Source of the DNA: Desulfosarcinaceae bacterium
Lineage (GTDB): Bacteria; Desulfobacterota; Desulfobacteria; Desulfobacterales; Desulfosarcinaceae
Length of the DNA: 63,197 nt
Reading direction: 5' to 3'
Assembly: GCA_030066015.1 (NCBI GenBank)
Contig: JASJCL010000035.1
Location: forward strand, 1-63,197
In this document: positions 44,501 to 53,983 of the stretch, piece by piece
How the letters are laid out: each line of letters opens with the position of its first letter
Position numbering within the stretch: the stretch's first letter is position 1
Translations under genes and position numbers: made by a program
Notes under the pieces: generated by a model
Database searches by the model: none
The model's input: the letters and a program-made list of their open reading frames with translations, nothing else
Told to the model about the DNA's origin: nothing

Positions 44501-45011
44501 AGAACCAAGGGGTCCACACATGGGCCGGAATCAGGTGGGCTTCGGAATCCGTCTCCAATACGGTCTCCATCAAATCGCGGGCATCGAGGCCCAAAATAGG
44601 GCGTCCATCTGAATGGATGTTGCCGATCTGTTCCAGGCGTTGGTTGAAGCGTCGCGCGCTCTCCAGATCTGGCATGAATACCAAATTGTGATTCTTTCGG
44701 GTACGTTCGCCTTTCTTGTAGATGTTGCTGATCTCCGTTTCGAGCAGGAAGCGCACATTCCCCTGGCAGGCGGATGGAATTTGTGCGTCGCAGCCCGACG
44801 CCAGATCGGACCGGAGCCGAAACAAACCGGTTTCGGCGGGCACCAGCTTATCTTGGAGTTCGGCGAACCAGGCCGGATGGGTAAAATCGCCGGTGGCGAC
44901 CACGGTCAATCCCTTATTGCGGGCCTCCACGTAGAGATTTTCCAAGTTCAGGTTTTTTGCCGTTGCGCGCGAGTAGCGTGAATGGATGTGCAGGTCGGCA
45001 ATAAACTTCAT
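41502..45011 (-). CDS. EndoQ-like PHP endonuclease fused to UvrD-type helicase
   Basis: An 1169-residue fusion. Residues 1 to about 430 resemble endonuclease Q, which nicks DNA 5' of deaminated bases: PHP motif FIADLHIHSRYS at the start, VVATGDFTHPAWFAEL, HVWTPWFSLLG, SNSDAHSPAKLG, and a zinc site with Cys in RKCGVQL and CPVCGKPLVLGVLHRVE. From about residue 480 a complete UvrD/Rep superfamily 1 helicase follows: VVAGPGTGKTRVLTERIVHL, YLFVDEYQDLNAGQY, GDPDQAIYGFRGA and EERRLLYVGMTRARQRLFLS. Likely function: incision at deaminated DNA coupled to strand displacement. ATG 45011 has AAGGGG just upstream. The stop is TAG. Confidence 0.88.
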   Translation of the reverse strand: MKFIADLHIHSRYSRATAKNLNLENLYVEARNKGLTVVATGDFTHPAWFAELQDKLVPAETGLFRLRSDLASGCDAQIPSACQGNVRFLLETEISNIYKKGERTRKNHNLVFMPDLESARRFNQRLEQIGNIHSDGRPILGLDARDLMETVLETDSEAHLIPAHVWTPWFSLLGSKSGFDSVEACFGDLSHHIFALETGLSSDPPMNWRVSALDQFTLVSNSDAHSPAKLGREANCFDTELSYEAIFEALKKPSAGNFKGTIEFYPEEGKYHADGHRKCGVQLLPDETRRYDGLCPVCGKPLVLGVLHRVEALSDRPVGFRPATSAEFVHLVPLEDMLAQLLRVGPKSKRVTLARQRLLESYGPELSILRDLPLEALLSCEIPHLGEAIGRMRNREITFSPGYDGEYGRLNIFSPDEWARLDGQRRLFATGVEPAKAVTAAPAPLPRVSANADASMSQPLSRVLAAIDGAERAAPTATATAPATIQLNPEQQQVIDHRNGPVIVVAGPGTGKTRVLTERIVHLVNDAEVPADTILAVTFTQKAATEMRERLAGRLGGSGGPLVATFHGLCLQLLQEKDRGSLPVEKETPSNTPAASQPVRFIISGDRQAALMGDALKLAATADPTSDTISIKAALRAVSSVKQGLLPPDAPRKDLLAAADGRDISAAYPTYQRLLGQLGAWDYDDLIFEVVSLLEKDADFRQSCRERFPYLFVDEYQDLNAGQYRIVRALCPGHSQLCVIGDPDQAIYGFRGARVTYFNRFLEDYPGARVVHLRRNYRSVQTVLSAAYEVIANQHISLTGSGDDRPVAQMPGSLPICEMAAATERSEAVAIGKTIEQLVGGTGFHHLDFGSVKDQSAARQLSFGDVAVLYRTHQQGVQLAAQLGKGGIPCQIASRGHLLEEPLIAALVALVQLMNNSAAFSDFETAAGALKAGIGPKTLQQVKRWAYHKGLGLSDALVAARRIPLPGISLARQQNLFDFIQRLDELRRPLDRLPLVEQLRHLIDHSAIGGRFGADETTTQALDLLLQKAAAAEMDRARLLENLALLEDTDYYDPRAERVALMTLHAAKGLEFPVVFIAGCEDGYLPISRGAPDADVDLAEERRLLYVGMTRARQRLFLSRARKRRVHGKLQVRDRSPFLADIPDDLLAPWDRNQHPKKPPRQQQLALFD

Positions 45012-45294
45012 CAATGCCCCTTCCCTGGATTTCTGAGCGGTTATCGACCCTCTTCAACCCGACCGATTCTGGGGGTCGCCATCCCATCGATTTGATACGC
45101 CAAACCAGCGCCGCGAGGCCCGCTCGGGTTTGGCTAATTATTTGTAATTTTATTGATTTTTTTATTATAACCGGGTAATGTTGTCCGCTTGATCATGCCA
45201 CCCCCGAATGGTGGTTTCGCCCCCTTAAGAAAGGGCTTGGCGCGCGGCTGTTCGGGCTGCCGATAACCTAGCTGCCGTTGGAGTTCTGCCGTTT
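45012..45294. promoter_or_regulatory. Divergent region between EndoQ-UvrD and rdgC
   Basis: 283 bases, no gene. It holds an 8-bp inverted repeat (GCCAAACC 45099-45106 with GGTTTGGC 45127-45134) and an AT-rich block containing the rdgC promoter candidate at 45142-45170. Confidence 0.45.
45142..45170 (+). promoter_or_regulatory. Promoter candidate for rdgC
   Basis: TTGTAA (45142-45147), exact 17-base spacer, TTATAA (45165-45170), in an AT-rich block about 120 bases before the rdgC start. The long leader is unexplained. Confidence 0.55.
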
Positions 45295-45912
45295 ATGGGA
45301 TTGCTATCACGATCGGTATCCATCACCCGTTATCAGGTGGAGAAGCAGATCGACGCCCCGGTCACCGAGAATGTGCTCAATGGGCTGAAAAAATACGCCA
45401 TCACCGAAATCGACAACGAAGCCGAAGCCCAGGCGGTTGGCTGGACCTGCTTTGAAAATCCCTACGCCCCCGATTTTGAGCAGGCCAATTTTACCGTCGG
45501 CACCTATTTCGTGTTTTCACTGCGCATCGACAAAAAGGCCATCCCGGTCAAAGTGGTAAAGAAGCACACCGCCATTGAGATGCAAAAACGGCTCGCGGCA
45601 TCGGGACGTGATTTCCTCTCCCGCAACGAAAAAAAAATGATCCGCGAACATGTGCTCAACGTGCTCAATATTCGCATTCCGGCGACTCCCTACGTCCACG
45701 ACCTGCTCTGGGACTACGAGGCCAAACGATTGCTGTTTTTTAACAATCAGAAGGGGGCCAATGAAGCCCTGGAGACCCTTTTCAGACAGAGTTTTGGACT
45801 GCGCCTCATCCGGCTCTTTCCTTACACTATGGGCGAACTCACCGCCGGCCTGAGCGAATCGCAGCGCGATGTGATGGGCTCCCTATCTCCAGCCAGACTC
45901 GCAAAGGGGTGA
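45295..45912 (+). CDS. rdgC: RdgC-like recombination-associated protein
   Basis: A 205-residue protein related to RdgC, a DNA-binding ring protein that modulates RecA activity in E. coli. Supporting segments are GLLSRSVSITRYQVEKQIDA at the N-terminus, TYFVFSLRIDKKAIPVKVVK and LFRQSFGLRLIRLFPYTMGE. It is shorter than E. coli RdgC (about 300 residues), matching the shorter deltaproteobacterial form. The next gene begins two bases after its stop and may supply the missing part. Neighbouring dnaN and gyrB fit a replication-recombination setting. Confidence 0.78.
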   Translation: MGLLSRSVSITRYQVEKQIDAPVTENVLNGLKKYAITEIDNEAEAQAVGWTCFENPYAPDFEQANFTVGTYFVFSLRIDKKAIPVKVVKKHTAIEMQKRLAASGRDFLSRNEKKMIREHVLNVLNIRIPATPYVHDLLWDYEAKRLLFFNNQKGANEALETLFRQSFGLRLIRLFPYTMGELTAGLSESQRDVMGSLSPARLAKG

Positions 45913-45914
45913 TC

Positions 45915-46466
45915 ATGCTTGACATCGCCATCGCATACGACCGCTACAAATTCATTGGCAACGAGTTTCTTACCTGGCTGTGGTACGCCATTGACAACGC
46001 CCCGGAGGCACTCGCCAAGATCGATCCCACCATGCAGGCACTGGAGGTGGGCAATCGCATCGTTCTCAAAAACCAGACCGAGAACGGTGATGAAACCATC
46101 TCCATCAAAGGCGATACGGCCGGACTCGAGGAGGGACTCTTGGCCCTGGCCAAAGGTGCCATGGTAACGGAGATCAACCTGATCTACAAGAGCGAGGAGC
46201 ATCAGTGGCAGTTTTCGCTCAAAGGGGAAAGCTTGAGCTTCTCCGGATTGAAAACACCGGAAACGGGTCGTTTCGAAACCCAGGACGACGTGGAGGGGAT
46301 GGTGCTCGAAAAGGCGTATCTGCTTGAAAAAGCGACCGGCCTTCTGGATACGCTTTTCAACCACTTTATCCAGCTCCGGGTCACGAACACCTGGCTGGAT
46401 GAGGTCCAGCCCACCTTGAGGGACTGGATTCAGAAAGCGCACGCCACGGCCCCTGGGGCGGGTTGA
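45915..46466 (+). CDS. Hypothetical protein paired with RdgC
   Basis: A 183-residue soluble protein of unknown function opening MLDIAIAYDRYKFIGNEFLT. Its C-terminal half is helical (EGMVLEKAYLLEKATGLLDT). It starts two bases after the rdgC-like stop behind AAGGGG and is surely co-transcribed. Because the RdgC-like protein is short, this could be the second half of a split RdgC, but I see no clear homology to confirm it. Confidence 0.65.
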   Translation: MLDIAIAYDRYKFIGNEFLTWLWYAIDNAPEALAKIDPTMQALEVGNRIVLKNQTENGDETISIKGDTAGLEEGLLALAKGAMVTEINLIYKSEEHQWQFSLKGESLSFSGLKTPETGRFETQDDVEGMVLEKAYLLEKATGLLDTLFNHFIQLRVTNTWLDEVQPTLRDWIQKAHATAPGAG

Positions 46467-46744
46467 ACGGCCGGTTTGCCCCATCTTAAAATTATCGGTT
46501 GTTTTTTCAGTCGGATGGATCCCATTTTGACACTTACATATTGATATTTTGTCAATAATTTCATACTTATGAACATAGTTGCCACCGTTGGTACAAAACA
46601 GCGCTCCTATCAACGCTTTATCAACAGGTTATGATCACGGTTGCCTTTTAAAAACCATATTTAAAACAAATAGATAGAGATTTATTGGTGGTATCAACAG
46701 GGCTTACTATAAATAGTCTTATTAAAATCTATAGGAATAGATAG
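46467..46744. other. AT-rich region before dnaN with DnaA-box-like sites
   Basis: 278 bases, AT-rich against a GC-rich background. TTATCAACA (46618-46626) is one base from the DnaA box TTATCCACA; CTATCAACG (46607-46615) and GTATCAACA (46691-46699) are weaker copies in the same orientation. TATTGA-N7-TCAATA (46539-46557) is a palindrome. It may hold dnaN control sites or part of a replication origin; dnaA itself is not in the window. Confidence 0.35.
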
Positions 46745-47863
46745 ATGAAATTTACGATCAACAAGAAGGCGATTGGGGATGTCCTGAGCAAGGTACAGGG
46801 TTTAACGGCCCGCAAGAGCAATTTGGGCATCACCGAAAATATCCTGATCCGTTCGAGTGACGCCAGCATCCAGTTGTCCGCCACCGATCTGGAAACCGGT
46901 TTCGACGGTACCTATCCCGCCGACCTGGATGTCGCCGGTGCCATCGCCATCAATGCCAAGAAATTCTTTGAGATCGTGAAGGAGTTTCCCAGCGACACCA
47001 TCGAAATCAACGAAATCGAGAACCGCTGGATCGAGATCGGCAATCAGAAGGTCCAATACCATATCGTGGGAATGAATCCCGACGATTTTCCCGTGACACC
47101 CACTCTGGAAGCGGTGCCCCTCTTCAACATCGCGGCGGACGCGCTGCGCAGCATGATCGAGAAGGCCGTGATGATCAGCGGCAGCGGTGACGATAAACGC
47201 GCCCACATCAATGGCGTCTACTTCGAGCGCCGCACCGTGGGGGACCAACTCGTGGTGCGGATGGTGTCCACCGACGGCAGCCGTCTGGCCACCGTGGACG
47301 TGGCATACAGCGATCCTGCCGACCTGCCTGAATGGGACGGGGTCTTGATCCCCAAAAAAGGGCTCGGTGAGGTCGCCAAATTTCTGGACGGGGGCGGGGT
47401 CGTGCAGATCGGTATCAAGGATAGTTACTTCATGGCCCAGAAAGGGGGCGATACCCTCATCATCCGTCTGCTGGAAGGGGATTTTCCCAAGTATGACGAC
47501 ATCGTTTCGAAACAGAACGCCTACACTCTCAGCATCGATAAAAAACCATTTGCCATGATGCTCAGACGTATGTCCATCCTCTCATCGGAGAAGTACAAGG
47601 GGGCCATTTTTAATTTCGACAAGAACCAGTTGGTGATTACCGCTACAAACCCCGATATCGGTGAATCCAAAGAGGATCTTGCCATCGCCTACGAGGGCGA
47701 AAAGATCGAGGCGGCCTTCAATCCCAAATTTTTCAGTGACTGTCTCAACGCCATCGACGAAGACAACGTCCTGTTGCACATGGTCGATGGCGAGAAGCCC
47801 TGCCTGGTGGAGGGTGAGAAAGACAAATCCTTCCTAACCGTCATCATGCCAATGAGAATCTAA
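46745..47863 (+). CDS. dnaN: DNA polymerase III beta subunit (sliding clamp)
   Basis: A 372-residue beta clamp, the ring that tethers DNA polymerase III to DNA. It starts MKFTINKKAIGDVLSKVQGL and has the three-domain clamp pattern, with VRMVSTDGSRLATVDVAY in the middle and the classic ending DKSFLTVIMPMRI. The TAA stop is followed at once by the gyrB ATG. dnaA and recF, often neighbours of dnaN, are not here; rdgC lies upstream instead. Confidence 0.97.
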   Translation: MKFTINKKAIGDVLSKVQGLTARKSNLGITENILIRSSDASIQLSATDLETGFDGTYPADLDVAGAIAINAKKFFEIVKEFPSDTIEINEIENRWIEIGNQKVQYHIVGMNPDDFPVTPTLEAVPLFNIAADALRSMIEKAVMISGSGDDKRAHINGVYFERRTVGDQLVVRMVSTDGSRLATVDVAYSDPADLPEWDGVLIPKKGLGEVAKFLDGGGVVQIGIKDSYFMAQKGGDTLIIRLLEGDFPKYDDIVSKQNAYTLSIDKKPFAMMLRRMSILSSEKYKGAIFNFDKNQLVITATNPDIGESKEDLAIAYEGEKIEAAFNPKFFSDCLNAIDEDNVLLHMVDGEKPCLVEGEKDKSFLTVIMPMRI

Positions 47864-50272
<2,409 letters not shown>

Positions 50273-50741
50273 GAATCGAACTGCCGTGCAAAAAGTAGAA
50301 CCCCTGAGGCCTGGCGGAGTCCTCAGGGGTTCTTAGTTGGGTGCGCTCTTTCTTTTCAAGTCGTCGGTGTCGGTTCAGGAGTCGGCGTCGGTCAGCGAAA
50401 GCAGGCCAAATTGAGGAGCTGGTTCAGGACGAGGAGAATTGTGGTAAAAGCGCAACGACCGTATTGCATAAACGGGGCTAATTGTCAATAAAATTTGAAT
50501 ATTCTTTAGTATTTTAGGACCACTTTCGCCACTCAGCAGAATTGTGCATTATTGCAACAACTTATTCAGCTCGCTTCCCATGTCTGACTCCGCCATGGCG
50601 CGTTGCGGTTTCCCATCAGTCCAATTCCCATACAGACGGACCATTGCACTCTGCCGCTTGACCTTTGCCTTTTGCGGTGGAGTTGATTACATTTAGGGTG
50701 CATCACGGCCAGCACCCCTAACCGATGGAGGGATAGCCGCC
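50273..50741. other. Intergenic region between gyrB and thyX
   Basis: 469 bases without a gene. After the gyrB hairpin there is a short GTCGGT-rich direct repeat near 50360-50395, then an AT-rich block with a weak promoter candidate TTGTCA (50482-50487), 17-base spacer, TTTAGT (50505-50510). GGAGGGATAGCCGCC before the thyX ATG is its ribosome site. Confidence 0.4.
50297..50333 (+). terminator. Probable transcription terminator after gyrB
   Basis: AGAACCCCTGAGG (50297-50309) pairs perfectly with CCTCAGGGGTTCT (50321-50333), a 13-bp stem with an 11-base loop, 25 bases after the gyrB stop. The following bases are only moderately T-rich, so efficiency is uncertain. Confidence 0.65.
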
Positions 50742-51422
50742 ATGAAGATCATCGACCCCTATTTTGACGTTCTCAATCTGCCCGACGGAGCGGCGGTGCT
50801 CACCCATATCGAGCTGGCCGCCCGCACCTGCTACAAGTCGGAGGACAAGATAACGTCCGATTCCGCCGCCCGCCTTCTGCGAGCGCTGCTGAAAAGCGGC
50901 CATCACAGTGTCTTCGAGCACGCCAGTGCGTCGGTCCGCATCACCTGCGATCGCGGCATCTCCCACGAAATCGTTCGCCATCGCCTGTGCGCCTTCAGCC
51001 AGGAAAGCACCCGCTACGCCAATTACGCCAAGGAGAAGTTTGGTCAGGAAATCACGGTTATCAATCCCTTTTTCTGGCCCGTGGGAAGTCCGGCCTACCA
51101 GGCATGGAAAGTCCAGATGGAGAGCGCCGAAGCGGCCTATTTGAATCTCATTGAGGGCGGGGCCAGCCCCCAGGAAGCCCGCAGCGTTCTCCCCAATAGT
51201 CTCAAAACAGAGGTCGTCATGACCGCCAACTTGCGTGAGTGGCGCCATATTTTAAAGCTTCGCTGCGCCGCTGCATCTCACCCCCAGATCCGCCAGATCA
51301 TGCTGCCCCTTCTGGATCGATTTCATCGGGCTATTCCCGTTATTTTTGACGATTTGCAGCGCGAATACCAATCCGATATTGAACACTTTGCTGCCACAGC
51401 GCCTCTGGGCGCCTGCAGCTGA
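50742..51422 (+). CDS. thyX: FAD-dependent thymidylate synthase ThyX
   Basis: A 226-residue flavin-dependent thymidylate synthase making dTMP from dUMP with methylene-tetrahydrofolate and reduced FAD. The ThyX motif RHRxxxxSxxSxRY is visible as RHRLCAFSQESTRYANY (about residues 78-94), preceded by HHSVFEHASASVRI and followed by LPNSLKTEVVMTANLREW. No ThyA appears in the window. Confidence 0.95.
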   Translation: MKIIDPYFDVLNLPDGAAVLTHIELAARTCYKSEDKITSDSAARLLRALLKSGHHSVFEHASASVRITCDRGISHEIVRHRLCAFSQESTRYANYAKEKFGQEITVINPFFWPVGSPAYQAWKVQMESAEAAYLNLIEGGASPQEARSVLPNSLKTEVVMTANLREWRHILKLRCAAASHPQIRQIMLPLLDRFHRAIPVIFDDLQREYQSDIEHFAATAPLGACS

Positions 51423-51779
51423 CCCCCCTTCCATAAAGGTTCGCGCCCGGAAGGCCCGCGTCCGGGTGTTTTCCCAACACTGGAAATCCCTACTTTTTTA
51501 TAATCCGGTATCTGGACAGACGCCATCCGGCACAAGGCGCCATCCGCCATCGGCGCCATCCGCCCGCCACTAAGTTGTTCCAGGGCAATCTTCCGCCCAA
51601 AATTCCAGAGGGTCAGCCACTGCCTGCCAGCGATGCGCGGTTAAGGCCTCATTTATCTCGGCAAGATGCCGATGGAGATATGAGACCCCACCTCACGGAG
51701 CGATCTCACCCAAAAAGAAACGACGCCTCTCGGTACCAGCGTCGAACCCATTCACCGCAGGATGGAACAAGGAGATATC
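51423..51779. other. Intergenic region before the lipoprotein gene
   Basis: 357 bases without a gene. It contains a perfect TATAAT at 51499-51504 with no good -35, and three copies of CGCCATCCG (see repeat). AAGGAGATATC precedes the lipoprotein ATG. Confidence 0.4.
51521..51562 (+). repeat. Three spaced copies of CGCCATCCG
   Basis: CGCCATCCG at 51521-51529, 51538-51546 and 51554-51562, spaced 16-17 bases, just downstream of a TATAAT box. Iterated spacing could mark a regulator site or be simple repeat expansion. Confidence 0.5.
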
Positions 51780-52661
51780 ATGCACACGGTTTCACATCCA
51801 TTGAGCTGCCACACACCGCAACCCGCAGTTTCGCTCGGCTCCGCCCTCTGCGGGCGGTTGGCGGTGCTCGCTACAGTGGTGTTGCTCCTCCTCTCGTCGG
51901 CGGGGTGCAGCGGCAACGTATTTGAGGGCGTCTCCAATGACGACTCCGACGACGCTAAGCTCGAACAAGCGCGTATGGCCATCGACGACGCCGATTACGA
52001 CCAGGCTGTCGAGTTGCTCAACGACCTTCTGGACGGGGATCCCACCGATCCGCAGGCACTGGCCTATCTCAGCCATGCCTATGCAGGGATGGCAGGAATG
52101 GACACCCTCGACCTGTTAACCATCATCGATGAACTGGACGAGAACGGGCAGTCTGGCGACATCGATATGGTCGGACGGGTGTTGGGAGACGCCGAAGGCG
52201 ACGTTACGGCCAGTGAGGTGGCCAACAAGCTCGATCATCTCAACGATGCCATCGACAGCTTGGAACAGATCGAAGCCAACGGCGGCAGCCTCTCCGATGA
52301 CGAGACGGTGCAACGCGGGGTTCTGGGGGTCGCGCGAATCGCCATGCTGTTGGCGGACATCGTCTTTACGGACCAGGGCGCCGGTGCCGACGATTCGATC
52401 CGTCTCACCGAGGAGGGGCTGACCGCACTATACAGCGACACGCCTGACTTCGATGGGGATGTGGATGCGGGTCAATTGGCCTATCTGGCCGAGGATATTC
52501 TCAGTGTCCAGGCGGCGGTGCAGGTACTGGAAGAGATCGGCTCGGATAACGACTTGAGCGAAGATTTCGACGAATTCGAAGAGGATCTCAACCCAGATGG
52601 GAATTCCATCATCTCCACCGAAGAGTTGGAAGCCTACGTGGGATCATTGACAAACACTTAA
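51780..52661 (+). CDS. Acidic TPR-like lipoprotein
   Basis: A 293-residue predicted lipoprotein. The long signal region ends in VVLLLLSSAGCSGN, giving lipidation at Cys near residue 42. A TPR-like segment follows (DDADYDQAVELLNDLLDGDP, then PQALAYLSHAYAGMAGM). The remainder is very rich in Asp and Glu, ending with an EF-hand-like DLNPDGNSIISTEELEAYV, which may bind calcium. It is 23 bases upstream of a predicted outer-membrane barrel gene, so the two likely act together at the outer membrane. No known family assigned. Confidence 0.72.
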   Translation: MHTVSHPLSCHTPQPAVSLGSALCGRLAVLATVVLLLLSSAGCSGNVFEGVSNDDSDDAKLEQARMAIDDADYDQAVELLNDLLDGDPTDPQALAYLSHAYAGMAGMDTLDLLTIIDELDENGQSGDIDMVGRVLGDAEGDVTASEVANKLDHLNDAIDSLEQIEANGGSLSDDETVQRGVLGVARIAMLLADIVFTDQGAGADDSIRLTEEGLTALYSDTPDFDGDVDAGQLAYLAEDILSVQAAVQVLEEIGSDNDLSEDFDEFEEDLNPDGNSIISTEELEAYVGSLTNT

Positions 52662-52684
52662 TGTCGAAAAGCAAGGGGTAACGC

Positions 52685-53785
52685 GTGAAAACCCGACCGA
52701 ACACCGTAATTTGGCAGATTCTGACCCTCTTCATGGCGATCACCTTTTCCGCCGGTCCGGCAATGGCGAAAGTCTACCCGCGGTTCTACCGGGGGGTAAG
52801 GCCCCTTGGCATGGGCGACGCCTTCACCGCGGTGGCGGATGACGAAAACGCCCTGTTCTACAATCCCGCCGGACTCGCAAAAATAGACACCCTCACCTTC
52901 GCTGTGGTCAATCCATTGGTGGAAGCCTCCGCCGAAAGCATCGACATGGCCTCCGATGCCGATGATACCGACTTGGATGATACCGGTGAGGTGGCGGACC
53001 TGCTGCGCGATTATATCGGTGAGCACCAGCACGTACGCGGAGCGCTCTTTCCCCACGTGGGATTCAATGTCGGCGGTTACGGTATTATGGTTGGCTTTCT
53101 GGCGCAGGCCACCCTGGATGCCGAAATCCGCGATCCCATATGGCCCGAAGCGGATACGGACTACGTTTTCGACCGTGGACTGATCGCCGGGGTAGGGGGG
53201 CGCATCCCCTTTATGGATCTTCGGCTGGGCGCCGCGCTGAAGTACATCAGCCGCAGCAGCCTGAATGAGGTGTACACGGCCACCGATATCGCCGACGATG
53301 ATTTTGAGGACGACTTCGAAGACGATCTGGAGGACGGCTCGGCGGTGGCGCTTGATCTGGGCGTCATCTACAGCCTTCCCTGGATCGATTGGGCAGAGAC
53401 GGATGTGGGTTTCACCATCCAGCATCTACCGGAGATGCAGTTCGGTAATGCGCTCAATCAGGAGACGCAGGCCAATATTGGGATAGCCGCCAAGAAGGGC
53501 TTCGGTGGTTTTAATGTGATTGCAGCCGTGGATTATGTTGACCTCACCCACGCCATCGGCGAGGATCGGGATGTTCCCAAGCGGTTACATTTGGGCGGCG
53601 AGGTGCAGCTGCCGATGATTCTGTCGCTGCGACTGGGCTTGAACCAAGGATACCTTAGCTACGGTATCAGCGCAGACCTCTGGGCTCTCAAGCTCGATTT
53701 TGCCGCGTACACCGAAGAGGCCGGTGCCCATGCGGGGCAACGCGATGATCGTCGCTATGCGGGACAGATCTCCTTCGGCTGGTAA
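52685..53785 (+). CDS. Outer-membrane beta-barrel protein (PorV/FadL-like)
   Basis: A 366-residue protein with signal peptide (VIWQILTLFMAITFSAGPAM, cleavage near AMA-KV). It carries the motif RPLGMGDAFTAVADDENALF then YNPAGLA, common to PorV, TraF-like and UPF0164 outer-membrane barrels. Later segments alternate in beta-strand style and the last residue is aromatic (ISFGW), as expected for a barrel recognised by the Bam machinery. An acidic insertion (about residues 90-105 and 200-220) echoes the adjacent acidic lipoprotein. Start is GTG 52685. A strong terminator follows. Confidence 0.75.
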   Translation: MKTRPNTVIWQILTLFMAITFSAGPAMAKVYPRFYRGVRPLGMGDAFTAVADDENALFYNPAGLAKIDTLTFAVVNPLVEASAESIDMASDADDTDLDDTGEVADLLRDYIGEHQHVRGALFPHVGFNVGGYGIMVGFLAQATLDAEIRDPIWPEADTDYVFDRGLIAGVGGRIPFMDLRLGAALKYISRSSLNEVYTATDIADDDFEDDFEDDLEDGSAVALDLGVIYSLPWIDWAETDVGFTIQHLPEMQFGNALNQETQANIGIAAKKGFGGFNVIAAVDYVDLTHAIGEDRDVPKRLHLGGEVQLPMILSLRLGLNQGYLSYGISADLWALKLDFAAYTEEAGAHAGQRDDRRYAGQISFGW

Positions 53786-53810
53786 ACGGGTTTAGATGGT
53801 CCACGAAATG

Positions 53811-53847
53811 GGGCGCCGCCACCGTCGAGGTGGCGGCGCCCTTTTTT
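53811..53847 (+). terminator. Intrinsic transcription terminator
   Basis: GGGCGCCGCCACC (53811-53823) pairs perfectly with GGTGGCGGCGCCC (53829-53841) around GTCGA, followed by six T (53842-53847). It is a textbook rho-independent terminator for the lipoprotein-barrel operon. Confidence 0.95.
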
Positions 53848-53983
53848 GTCAACCCCGAGGAATCACACAAAAAAATTTAAAAAGCTGACAGGTTAGGGGT
53901 ACGCGTATTATAATTGGTCTAACGGCAACGTGAACGCGCATGCGCTGGGATTTCTGGTCCGGTAAGCGGCACAAGGGGTGCCA

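Noticed and set aside
46527-46538. TTGACACTTACA identical to the right arm of the pyl inverted repeat (minus strand)
   Set aside because: A single 12-base match built on a common -35 hexamer, without a second arm; chance is sufficient explanation.
51600-51670. GCCACTG/CCTGCC resembling a cobalamin riboswitch core
   Set aside because: The remaining conserved blocks and stems of the B12 riboswitch are missing, and the downstream gene is an unrelated lipoprotein.
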